Assembly: GCF_004745485.1 (NCBI RefSeq)
Contig: NZ_RHFG01000022.1
Span: 1-64,000 of the forward strand
From: Brevibacterium sp. S22
Lineage (GTDB): Bacteria > Actinomycetota > Actinomycetes > Actinomycetales > Brevibacteriaceae
Reading direction: 5' to 3'
Length of the DNA: 64,000 nt
Shown here: piece by piece, positions 34,996 through 42,762 of the stretch
Position numbering within the stretch: position 1 is the first letter of the stretch
Layout: the number at the start of each line of letters is the position of its first letter
The notes under the pieces: generated by a model
Told to the model about the DNA's origin: nothing
Databases searched by the model: none
The model's input: the letters and a program-made list of their open reading frames with translations, nothing else
Position numbers and translations under genes: made by a program

Positions 34996-35760
34996 ATGAG
35001 TGAGACACCGGTCGGACCGCCACCGCCCGGACCGCCTCCGTTATACGAGATGGAACCGGTCCCGACATGGACGCGTGACTTTCTGCGCGTCCTCGGCATC
35101 GCGCTCTTCGGCGCACTCTTCGTCACCTTCCTCATCTGGTTCGCCTCGACGGGGCTGATGCTGCAGCAGAACTTCGACGTCGTCGAGGCTGACGCGGCAT
35201 GGATGGGGATCTGTGCCGGGGGTATGGCCTTTCTCTTTCCTCTTCTGTTCATGGAGCACAGGCGCCCGGACGACGGGTTCCGCCGTGCGGGCCTCCTTCC
35301 GCTGATCCTCCTCAGCGTGGTCGTCTCCGCAGTGATCGTGACTCTGGTGGCGCTGGTCTGGCCGTTCTTCCTCGGCGAGCGGGCTGTTCCTGGAACGGTT
35401 GCGGCGGATCTCAACAGCGATCCGGCGAGCTTCTTCCTCGTCTTGTGCTTCCTCATCGGCGGAATGGCGTGGAGTATGTGCATGATGATGCCGATGATGA
35501 TCGGCGGCTTCAAGGTCGCTCTGTGGCTGCTGCTGCCGTATCTCGGGTTCGTCTTCCTCATCCTCTTCGCCGGTGTGAGGGTCTTCGAGAATCCGCCGAG
35601 CCTGATCGCCACGATGATCTGGGTCGCTGTGGCGCTGTCGGGCCTGGCGGCGTTGACGGTGCTTGCGGCTCTGCGCAATGTCATCGACAAACCGAATCCG
35701 CAGCTGAGTGCGGCCGAACGCGATGCGGCCTACCAGCGGTACATGGAGGACCGCCGGTGA
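34996..35760 (+). CDS. Hypothetical membrane protein with a proline-rich N-terminus
   Basis: 254 residues from the ATG at 34996 (MSETPVG). A proline-rich cytoplasmic start (PPPPGPPPLYE) is followed by about six membrane helices (approximate spans 28-52, 67-85, 98-122, 142-165, 175-195, 205-227) and a short charged tail. A methionine-rich run (MCMMMPMMIGG) lies in the fourth helix. I do not recognise the family. It follows the TRIC channel and precedes PPK2 on the same strand with short gaps; nothing links it functionally to either. Confidence 0.75.
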   Translation: MSETPVGPPPPGPPPLYEMEPVPTWTRDFLRVLGIALFGALFVTFLIWFASTGLMLQQNFDVVEADAAWMGICAGGMAFLFPLLFMEHRRPDDGFRRAGLLPLILLSVVVSAVIVTLVALVWPFFLGERAVPGTVAADLNSDPASFFLVLCFLIGGMAWSMCMMMPMMIGGFKVALWLLLPYLGFVFLILFAGVRVFENPPSLIATMIWVAVALSGLAALTVLAALRNVIDKPNPQLSAAERDAAYQRYMEDRR

Positions 35761-35829
35761 GCCGGAACAGGCTCGGGGTCCGGGCTTCGGGACCTGGACG
35801 ACGGGCCTCCTGCCTGCAAAGATGAACGC

Positions 35830-36690
35830 ATGAGTCAGCCGACGAGCAACTGGACGACCGATCCTGCACCTCTGCTTCGAGTCGGTGAGGACTTCCGCCT
35901 CGGCGACGTCGACACACGCAGCACTCCCGGCTACGACGGAGACAAGAAATCCGGGAAGAAGGACCTCGCCGCGCTGTCATCTGAGCTGAGCGACCTCCAG
36001 GAGAGGCTCTTCGCCGCCCACCACGATGACGAGACCGGTCCTGCCGTGCTCCTCGTGCTCCAGGCGATGGACACCGCCGGCAAGGGAGGCATCGTCCGGC
36101 ACGTCGTCGGCGCCGTCGACCCCCAGGGTGTCGAACTCGCCGCATTCAAGAAGCCGAGCGAGGAGGAACTCGCCCACGACTTCCTGTGGAGGATCCGGCC
36201 TCGGGTGCCCGAGCCCGGGATGATCGGAGTCTTCGACCGGTCCCACTACGAGGATGTGCTCATCGGGAAGGTCCGCGAACTCGCTGACAACGCTGAGATC
36301 GAACGCCGCTATGAGGCCATCAATGACTTCGAGGCCGAACTCGCCGAGGCGGGAGTGCGCATCGTCAAGGTCATGCTCGACATCTCCCTGGACGAGCAGA
36401 AGGACCGCCTGGCCGAACGCCTCGACCGGCCCGACAAATACTGGAAATACAACCCCGGCGACGTCGACGAACGACTCCTGTGGCCCGACTACATGAAGGC
36501 CTATCAGGCGGTGTTCGAGCGCACCTCCACCGAGGCGGCTGCCTGGTTCGTCGTGCCCGCCGATCGCAAATGGTATGCGCGACTGGCCGTGCAGCGTCTC
36601 CTGCTCGACGCCCTCTACGACATCGACCCGCAGTGGCCAGAGGCCGACTTCGACGTCGAGGTCGAAAAGAAGCGGCTGGCCGAGAGCTGA
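35830..36690 (+). CDS. Polyphosphate kinase 2 family protein (PPK2)
   Basis: 286 residues. PPK2 core with Walker A QAMDTAGKGG at 79-88, Walker B GVFDRSHYEDV at 133-143, and the lid segment RLDRPDKYWKYNPGDVDER near 198-216. Length and lid motif fit class I to III single-domain PPK2 enzymes that use polyphosphate to phosphorylate nucleoside di- or monophosphates. It probably regenerates nucleotides from polyphosphate; the class cannot be fixed by eye. Convergent with the following OsmC gene. Confidence 0.9.
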   Translation: MSQPTSNWTTDPAPLLRVGEDFRLGDVDTRSTPGYDGDKKSGKKDLAALSSELSDLQERLFAAHHDDETGPAVLLVLQAMDTAGKGGIVRHVVGAVDPQGVELAAFKKPSEEELAHDFLWRIRPRVPEPGMIGVFDRSHYEDVLIGKVRELADNAEIERRYEAINDFEAELAEAGVRIVKVMLDISLDEQKDRLAERLDRPDKYWKYNPGDVDERLLWPDYMKAYQAVFERTSTEAAAWFVVPADRKWYARLAVQRLLLDALYDIDPQWPEADFDVEVEKKRLAES

Positions 36691-36722
36691 GGTCGGGGCG
36701 GACCGGACCCGGCGGGCGACCG

Positions 36723-36788
36723 CAGGTCACGTTCGTTTGGGGCGTCGGGCCGCCGAAGTTCACGTTCGTTCGGACCGGCAGGCCGCCT
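36723..36788. repeat. Two imperfect 33-bp tandem repeats after the PPK2 gene
   Basis: Units 36723-36755 and 36756-36788 share the core TCACGTTCGTT-Y-GG (at 36727 and 36760) and both end in GGCCGCC. They sit between two convergent stop codons. Period and position resemble the 32-bp tandem repeats at 58419 and the pair at 16612. Confidence 0.5.
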
Positions 36789-36820
36789 CGGTGAGGGTCT
36801 GATTGGACCGAATCGCGAAC

Positions 36821-37243
36821 TCAGTCGCGGCGGATGCTGAAGTCGACCTTCGTGGGATGTTCAACAGTGCGCGAGACCGTGCAGTACTTGTCGTGGGAGA
36901 GTCCGACGAGCTTCTCGATCTGAGAATCGGCGCGCCGTCCGTCCTTGTCATCAGGGAACGTGAGATCGAAGTCGAGGTGGACGTTGTCCACGCGTGAGGC
37001 ACCATCCTCGTCGATCTTGTCCGCAGTCGCTGTGACGTCGAACTTCGTGGGCTCGGTGTGACGGCTGGTGACGGTGTCGACGTCGATCGACGAGCAGCCC
37101 GCGACGGCGGCGAGCAGCAGCTCGACAGGGCTCATCAGCCCCTCACCGCGACCGAATTCGATGCTCGCCCCACTCGGTGCGGTGGCACGGTAGTGGTTCT
37201 CGGCGATCCTGGTCAGTTCGATGCTGCGTTTGTCTTCGCTCAT
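36821..37243 (-). CDS. OsmC family protein (YhfA-like)
   Basis: 140 residues from the ATG at 37243 (MSEDKRS); the upstream extension is not conserved-looking. OsmC fold with the conserved segment SPVELLLAAVAGCSSIDVDT (redox Cys near 50) and a second Cys in SHDKYCTVSRTVEH. The spacing and the KYCTV block are those of the YhfA branch rather than Ohr. Function is presumed peroxide or thiol-related; the YhfA branch has no firmly known substrate. Confidence 0.85.
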   Translation of the reverse strand: MSEDKRSIELTRIAENHYRATAPSGASIEFGRGEGLMSPVELLLAAVAGCSSIDVDTVTSRHTEPTKFDVTATADKIDEDGASRVDNVHLDFDLTFPDDKDGRRADSQIEKLVGLSHDKYCTVSRTVEHPTKVDFSIRRD

Positions 37244-37349
37244 GCACCCCATGATGCCAGGTGTCCCATGAACGTGTCCGCGCGCAGTGCGCCCGGCGAT
37301 GATCGGCCGAAGTGTATGCCGGGCGATCATCAACGGCGCGCTGGGTAGG

Positions 37350-37724
37350 TCAGGCTGCCTCGGCATCCTTCGGGGTGCGGCGTGCGACGATGAACGAGCG
37401 GATGCCGGCGACGATGTAGGCGATGAGCAGAATGAAGGTCAGCGTGCTCGAGATGACCGCAAGGGGGACTTCGGCGGTGCCGGCGAACAGATCACCGAGC
37501 TGAAGGACTCGGGAGAACGTGCCGATGACGCCGAGGAGGGCGACGACGAGCGCGATGTGCACACCGATCTTCGGCCGCTTGATTCCGATCCACCCGCAGA
37601 TGACGAGCACGATGCCGAGGAACGCCGGGATGAGTGCCGTCACGCTGGCGAAGCCCGTGACGATCCATCCGATCACCCCGATGAGAATGAGGATGATTCC
37701 GATCCAGATGGTGGTCTTGGCCAT
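37350..37724 (-). CDS. Small four-helix membrane protein
   Basis: 124 residues from the ATG at 37724. Four hydrophobic segments (about 5-24, 28-46, 54-72, 84-110) with short loops and a charged C-terminus (RRTPKDAEAA). It looks like a small DUF308/TM2-class integral protein, but I cannot assign a family. No partner gene is close; the upstream 341 bp contain repeats and then the broken isochorismatase gene. Confidence 0.65.
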   Translation of the reverse strand: MAKTTIWIGIILILIGVIGWIVTGFASVTALIPAFLGIVLVICGWIGIKRPKIGVHIALVVALLGVIGTFSRVLQLGDLFAGTAEVPLAVISSTLTFILLIAYIVAGIRSFIVARRTPKDAEAA

Positions 37725-38065
37725 GTCAGTCGTCCTTTGCGCAGAGGTGTCACTCGTCAGAGAGTCGGTCGTCGGGGAACCCGTCATCGTGGAACCGGTC
37801 GCTGTGTGACCAGTCGTCACGGAATCGCGGTGGCGCCCTGCACCGTCGAGGCCGCGACTCGCGATCCATTCTAGTGAGATGGGCGCGCGGAAGGGGCTAA
37901 AGTGCCCAACCTCACAGTGCCGAGACCAAGGCTGAGCGCCGAGGCAATGGTTGAGCGCCGAGGCACCTGTGCACACAGCGTTGTCTCGGCGCTCAGGCGA
38001 TGTCTCGGGAGTCTGGTCGGTGGTCCAGTCGACACGGGACTCGCTGCCGCCTCGGTGGGGGAGTA
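37725..38065. other. 341-bp intergenic region with short direct and inverted repeats
   Basis: No gene seen. TGAGCGCCGAGGCA occurs at 37933-37946 and 37952-37965, and its inverted near-copy TGTCTCGGCGCTCA at 37982-37995. The second and third copies form a hairpin with TGTGCACA in the loop, about 70 bp downstream of the broken isochorismatase gene, so it may terminate that transcript. The left part is the presumed promoter of the small membrane protein gene. Confidence 0.5.
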
Positions 38066-38656
38066 TCACCTGAGCGCGAAGTCGACGTCAGCAGCTGTCT
38101 CCACCGATGCTTTCCTGCCTGCGCCGGACTCGAAGCCCCAGTAGAGGTTGGTATGGGAGACGACTTTCTCCGGCTCCGGAGCGCCCCACTCGCTGAGGTC
38201 CTCGGTCGTGTGGGCGTCGGAGACGAGCGTGACGTCGTATCCGCGGGCGAAGCCGCCGTGGATCGTCGAGCGGATGCAGGCATCTGACTGGGCTCCGGTG
38301 ACGACGAGGCGGCCGATGTCCTTGTGGGCCAGCACTTCCTCGAAGTCGGTCTCCTCGAAGGTATTGCCGTGAGTCTTCTCGACGATGGCCTCTCCTTCGG
38401 CAGGTACGAGGGCATCGACGATCTGCCATCGTTCGGTGCTCTGCGGCAGTTCCCCGGAGGTGTGCCGGACCCAGACGACGTCGGTGCCATCGGCGCGGGC
38501 GCGGTCGACGAGGTCGGAGATCGTTGCGACGACGTTCTCAGAATTTCACGAAGCCTCCATCACGGCGTTCTGGGCATCGACGACGATGAGGGCGGTGTTC
38601 GGTCGGGTGGCAGCGAGAGGGGCGGACTCGGATGCTGCGGTGGGGGTAGTGGTCAT
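38066..38656 (-). pseudogene. Isochorismatase-family hydrolase gene interrupted by one in-frame stop
   Basis: From the ATG at 38656 (AGGAGG ribosome site intact) the frame is uninterrupted except for TGA at codon 37 (38546-38548). Before it: ALIVVDAQNAVMEAS, with the catalytic Asp of cysteine hydrolases. After it, in the same frame: NSENVVATISDLVDRARADG, then RLVVTGAQSDACIRSTIHGG with the catalytic Cys, to the normal end at 38066. The gene is otherwise full-length (196 codons) and well conserved, so the mutation is recent, or the TGA is read through, or it is a sequencing error. The family hydrolyses amides or vinyl ethers. Confidence 0.82.
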
Positions 38657-38859
38657 GCGATCCTCCTTGATCGGGACAATCTTCCTCCTGCCCGGTCGAG
38701 CGATCAAGGGGAGTTGCCCGATGGTTGCCCCTGGGTGAGCGGGTGGCAGACGGACAGTCCCGCCTCGGCGAGCGGAATACGGGTGTGTGGGGCCGCCTCG
38801 GCGAGGTGGGGTTCCATGGTGCGGAAGGTCACCTCCGTTGGCGTCGTGGGGGTGCCAGA

Positions 38860-40149
38860 ATGGGACGGGTGAGCGGAGATGAGATGAGCGGCAGTCGCCC
38901 GGGGCCCCGGCGATTCAGTGTGCTGCGCAGTTGGTCGACGGCGCCGTACCTTGTCGGGTCGGGGCTGGCGATGATGGGTGACAACATCGAACATGTCATC
39001 ACCTACTGGGTGCTGTGGCAGAAGTTCGAATCGCCTGCGCTCGTCGGGTTCCAGCTCATCAGCCACTGGCTGCCGTTCCTGCTGCTGTCCGTCTACGCCG
39101 GGTCGCTGGCTGAGCGATTCGACTGCCGCAGGCTCATCCAGATCGGGCAGGGGCTGTTCATGTTCGTGTCCCTGTGCTGGGGAATCCTCTTCCTCACCGA
39201 TTCGCTGCAGCTGTGGCAGGCGTGCGTGCTGCTCGTCATCCACGGGCTCGCCGGCTGTCTGTGGGGTCCGGCCGAGCAGATGATGCTCCACGACTTCGTC
39301 GACCGTGACGAACTGCCGAGTGCTGTGCGGCTCAACGCGACCTTCCGCAGCCTCGGCATCCTCTTCGGTCCGGTCGTCGGTTCGGCGCTGCTGCTCGGGC
39401 TCGGGCCGACATGGGGAATCTTCGCCAACATCGTCTTCTATCTGCCACTGACGATCTTCCTCATCCGCACTCCCTATACCGGTCATTTGCGCAGTGGTGG
39501 GGCGCGTGCGGCGCGGACCACGCTCATCCAGTCGCTCAAGGTCCTCGCCGAGGTGCGCCATAACCGGGCGATCATTGGCATGCTGCTGCTGGCAGCGATC
39601 GCCTCGATCACGATCGGCGCGGTGCTGCAGACGTCGATGCCTGTATTCGGCGGGCTGCTCACCGGCCCCGGCGGGGACAGCGACTTCACCTACGGCGTGC
39701 TGCTCTTTGCGATGGGTGCCGGCGGGGTGCTCGGCGGGTTCCTGCTCGAGGCGACCGGGTGGGTACCGCCGACGCCGGCGGCCGCCACCGTCGCTGCAGC
39801 TGGGCTGGGCGCGTCTTCGATCGTCTTCGCGCTGACCTCGCAGCTGTGGCTGGCCGTGGTCATGCTGCTGCTCGCCGGAGTTTCGAAGATCACCGCGGAG
39901 TCGACGGAGATGGCGATCATCCAGCTGCAGGCGCCGACACATATCCGCGGCCGCGTCATCGGTTCGTACGCGACCTTCGGCCCCGGGATGCAGACCTTCT
40001 CCGGTGTGACCGTCGGTGTGCTCGGCACGATCGCGACGATCCCGCAGGCCGTCATCATCGGCGGCACGGTCCTCGTCATCGGGGCGGTGGCCATCGGCGC
40101 CTACGTCCTCACCGGAAGGCCCAACCCCCATGCCCCAATTACTACCTGA
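38860..40149 (+). CDS. MFS transporter (MFS_3, exporter-like)
   Basis: 429 residues from the ATG at 38860; Met9 (38884) is an alternative. Twelve membrane helices; the loop after helix 2 has SLAERFDCRRLI and a conserved WGPAEQMMLHDFVDRDELPS segment follows helix 4, as in the MFS_3 family of EntS-like exporters. Likely exports a small organic compound or siderophore. The last codons (PITT-stop) lie inside a repeated palindromic element that supplies the stop codon. MOSC gene follows on the same strand. Confidence 0.83.
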   Translation: MGRVSGDEMSGSRPGPRRFSVLRSWSTAPYLVGSGLAMMGDNIEHVITYWVLWQKFESPALVGFQLISHWLPFLLLSVYAGSLAERFDCRRLIQIGQGLFMFVSLCWGILFLTDSLQLWQACVLLVIHGLAGCLWGPAEQMMLHDFVDRDELPSAVRLNATFRSLGILFGPVVGSALLLGLGPTWGIFANIVFYLPLTIFLIRTPYTGHLRSGGARAARTTLIQSLKVLAEVRHNRAIIGMLLLAAIASITIGAVLQTSMPVFGGLLTGPGGDSDFTYGVLLFAMGAGGVLGGFLLEATGWVPPTPAAATVAAAGLGASSIVFALTSQLWLAVVMLLLAGVSKITAESTEMAIIQLQAPTHIRGRVIGSYATFGPGMQTFSGVTVGVLGTIATIPQAVIIGGTVLVIGAVAIGAYVLTGRPNPHAPITT

Positions 40150-40199
40150 CGGCGGCTCAGCAACCTGGCGCGAGGTTGCTGAGCCGTCGTCACCGACGT
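40137..40199 (+). repeat. Palindromic intergenic element, copy 1
   Basis: AATTACTACCTGACGGCGG leads into a long hairpin: arms 40148-40166 and 40173-40191 pair at 18 of 19 positions around a 6-base loop, ending in CACCGACGTC. Two further copies occur at 41028 and 46363. The element overlaps the last codons of the MFS gene and provides its TGA (40147-40149). It is oriented with its start toward the gene it follows. Confidence 0.8.
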
Positions 40200-40216
40200 C
40201 TGCGGGGTCATCCGGC

Positions 40217-41020
40217 GTGCGATCGGTCGGGTTCGCCCACATTAAGGGGACTCGGCACGAGGCGAGACCAGGTGCCGTCATCGATGCCGGTGGCCCGGTC
40301 GGTGACCGCGAGTTCTGCTTCGTCGACGTTGAGCGCAGGCAAGTGCTCAAGACCGTGCAGAACCCGAGACTCATCCAGATTGCGACGACGCTTGTCCGTG
40401 GAGCTGGCGAGGGTGGTGCCAACGGTCGCGAACGCAGTGATGGTCGCGGCGGCGCGGGTGACGGCGGTGAGGCCGGCGAGCTGACGGTGACCCTGCCGGA
40501 CGGACGTTCGGCGCGCGGTGTTCCCCGCGCATTGGGCGAGCGACTGACCTGCGATTATTGGAAACGGTCGGTCGAGCTCGAACTCACCGGAGGACCGCAT
40601 GCGGACCTTGCATCAGAGTGGCTCGGTACACCGGTGCGCTTGGTCCGAGCACCTCGCAGCGCAGTGGTCTACGGGTCACCGATCTCGATCGTGACGACGG
40701 CGTCTCTGCGCGATCTGAGCCGACGGATGGCCGAGTCGGATCCGGCTGCACCCGATCTGGTCGCCCAAGCCGCACGATTCCGCGCCACCGTCGTCATCGA
40801 CACGGACGAACCCTATGCGGAGGAGACATGGGCAGGTCAGATGATCAACCTCGGCGATCGGACGGTGAGAATCGGCGCTCCGATTCCTCGTTGCGCGGTG
40901 ATGGACCTCGATCCGCTCACTGGCGACCGCAACGCCTCGGTGCTCAAGTCCCTGGCAGGCTACCGGCCGAGGAATGCCGCGGGCGAACCACTTTTCGGTG
41001 TCTACGCCGAGGTGGTCTGA
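40217..41020 (+). CDS. MOSC domain-containing protein
   Basis: 267 residues from GTG at 40217 (VRSVGFAHIKGTRHEARPGA); an ATG at 40130 in the same frame would run through the repeat element and is rejected. An N-terminal beta-barrel (MOSC_N, about 1-110) with an inserted Gly/Arg-rich loop (about 60-80) precedes the MOSC core (about 140-265) with the conserved Cys of PIPRCAVMDLDP near residue 225. MOSC proteins handle sulfur or molybdopterin-bound substrates, e.g. YiiM/YcbX-like reductases of N-hydroxylated compounds. No redox partner is adjacent. Confidence 0.78.
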   Translation: MRSVGFAHIKGTRHEARPGAVIDAGGPVGDREFCFVDVERRQVLKTVQNPRLIQIATTLVRGAGEGGANGRERSDGRGGAGDGGEAGELTVTLPDGRSARGVPRALGERLTCDYWKRSVELELTGGPHADLASEWLGTPVRLVRAPRSAVVYGSPISIVTTASLRDLSRRMAESDPAAPDLVAQAARFRATVVIDTDEPYAEETWAGQMINLGDRTVRIGAPIPRCAVMDLDPLTGDRNASVLKSLAGYRPRNAAGEPLFGVYAEVV

Positions 41021-41027
41021 TTCTGAT

Positions 41028-41105
41028 CCCAAACACCGGTGACGGCGGCCCAGCTACGTGGCGCCAGGTTGCTGGGCCGCCGTCAGGTAGCAGTTAGGTG
41101 ACGGC
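41028..41105 (-). repeat. Palindromic intergenic element, copy 2
   Basis: Inverted relative to copy 1 and lying 35 bp past the stop of the carboxyltransferase gene on the minus strand. Outer arms GACGGCGGCCCAGC and complement at 41041-41054 and 41071-41084. It keeps the TAAC-TGCTACCTGACGG lead of the family with a few changes. Confidence 0.8.
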
Positions 41106-41139
41106 GCGGGGCGAATCTGTCATACGGCCCCGACCGGTT

Positions 41140-42762
41140 TCACGAATTCAGCGACTGACCGAGTGTCTGGAACTTCTTGCTGCGACGTGGCAGTCGATCA
41201 ATCTCAGGGATGTTGCGAGCTTTAGTCAGTTCCTCCTCGATCGCAGTGACCAGGCGAGCGCAGAAGATGCGGGGGCTGGTTTCGGCCGGAGGATCTTCGG
41301 AAATGACTCTGTCGACCAAGCCGAATGACGTCAGCCACGGTACCGACACACGTTGCGCTTCAGCCATTTCGGCCGCGTGTGTGAGGTCGCGGTGGATGAT
41401 CGCGCTTGCCCCCTCCGGCGGCAACGGTGACAGCCACGCGTGTTCAGCAGCCACCGTCCTGTCGGCAGGTAGGAGTGCGAGCGCTGCTCCGCCGGTGCCT
41501 TGACCGAGGAGCACCGATACAGATGCCGTGTCGACACCGATGAGGTCATTGAGCGATCGGGCGATCTCCCCGGCGATGCCGCCTTCCTCCGCGTCTTTCG
41601 AGAGCTCACCACCGAGCGTGTCGATGATCGTTACGAGGGGCAGTTTGAGCTCTTCGGCCAGTCGTACGCCTCTCCGCGCTTCTCTCAGAGAGCCGGGCCC
41701 CAGAGCGGCACCGTCGGGGTGACGTGGCCGCTGTTGGCCAAGGACTACACACGACTGTGCCCCGAAACGTGCAAGAGCGAGGATGATTCCAGGATCCTTC
41801 TCGCCTTGACCGGTTCCGTTGAGAGGCAGTGCATCATCAGCGGAGGCCAGCACCATGCGGGTATCGGGCCGGAGGGTGCGTCGGCTGATGAGGATGGACT
41901 CCCAAGTATCTGCGTCCTCGGCTGGCAAGGCTCGGTGGGGCTGAACTTCGGCAGTTCCGCGACCGCCGAGTTCGCCGTGGAGATCGCGCGAGCCAGCGGA
42001 ATGGTCTGTCGATATCTCGGTCGGGGTCAGTATGCGAAGTGCTCGGTCGATGATCCCGGGCAGTTCTTCCATCGGCACAACTGCGTCGATGAGTCCCTTG
42101 CGATACAGGTTCTCCGATGTCTGGACGTTCTCAGGGAACTGTTTGTCATAGAGCGCTTCGAAGACTCGGGGACCGAGAAGCGCGTTCGGCTCGGCCACCG
42201 TCACATGGCCGAGGGAACCCCATGAAGCCATGACCCCGCCCGTTGTCGGGTGCCGGAGGTAGACCAAGTAAGGCAGTCCGGCTTCCTTATGGCGCCGGAC
42301 AGCGTCGGTGATCGCAATCATGCCGAGAAACGCCAGGGTCCCCTCTTGCATCCGCGTTCCGCCGGACGCTGGGCCCGCGAGGAGCGGAAGTCCCTCGGCT
42401 GTCGCACGTCGAACCGATCGGACGACTCGATCGATCGCCGCCTGTCCGATCGATCCGGCCAGAAATCGGAACTCCGAGACGACGAGAGCCACCAGCCGTC
42501 CGCGGACCTTGCCCATTCCGGTGACCACTGCCTCGTCGGTGCCGCTCTTCGTTCTCGCCGCATCAAGATCACGGAGGTACCCCTGGTCAGCTGTCGGTTG
42601 AGTCGGCGTCGAGTCCCACGAAACGAAAGTTCCGGGGTCGACGACGGCTTCGATGAGTTCAGCCGCGGAGGGACGCCGGCTCCGATTCGGACGCAGCTCC
42701 GGTGTGGTCGACTGGGTTTCAGGAACTCGTGTGGACGCTGAAGTGCTCGCGCTGACACTCAT
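41140..42762 (-). CDS. Fused carboxyltransferase (AccD-AccA type), candidate malonyl-CoA decarboxylase/carboxyltransferase
   Basis: 540 residues: a beta half (about 30-245; GRLVALVVSEFRFLAGSIG and PASGGTRMQEGTLAF) and an alpha half (about 275-540; LPLVTIIDTLGGELSKDAEE and VLLGQGTGGAALALLP) in one chain. No N-terminal zinc finger is seen. In the loop AEPNALLGPRVFEAL three residues present in E. coli AccD (between AL-I and GPRV) are missing. Biotin carboxylase and carrier genes are absent nearby. It overlaps the CoA-transferase gene by ATGA, so it may act on the acyl-CoA made there. MdcD/MdcE of malonate decarboxylase are relatives that decarboxylate without biotin; a similar activity is inferred. 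An ordinary acetyl-CoA carboxylase part is the alternative. Confidence 0.8.
   Translation of the reverse strand: MSVSASTSASTRVPETQSTTPELRPNRSRRPSAAELIEAVVDPGTFVSWDSTPTQPTADQGYLRDLDAARTKSGTDEAVVTGMGKVRGRLVALVVSEFRFLAGSIGQAAIDRVVRSVRRATAEGLPLLAGPASGGTRMQEGTLAFLGMIAITDAVRRHKEAGLPYLVYLRHPTTGGVMASWGSLGHVTVAEPNALLGPRVFEALYDKQFPENVQTSENLYRKGLIDAVVPMEELPGIIDRALRILTPTEISTDHSAGSRDLHGELGGRGTAEVQPHRALPAEDADTWESILISRRTLRPDTRMVLASADDALPLNGTGQGEKDPGIILALARFGAQSCVVLGQQRPRHPDGAALGPGSLREARRGVRLAEELKLPLVTIIDTLGGELSKDAEEGGIAGEIARSLNDLIGVDTASVSVLLGQGTGGAALALLPADRTVAAEHAWLSPLPPEGASAIIHRDLTHAAEMAEAQRVSVPWLTSFGLVDRVISEDPPAETSPRIFCARLVTAIEEELTKARNIPEIDRLPRRSKKFQTLGQSLNS

Noticed and set aside
38149-38372. A plus-strand ORF over the broken isochorismatase gene
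   Set aside because: Antisense shadow of a conserved cysteine-hydrolase frame.
38704-40422. A 572-codon minus-strand frame opposite the MFS gene
   Set aside because: Long by GC bias only; Arg/Asp/Gln-rich repeats and no homology-like motif, while the plus strand encodes an MFS protein with proper helices.
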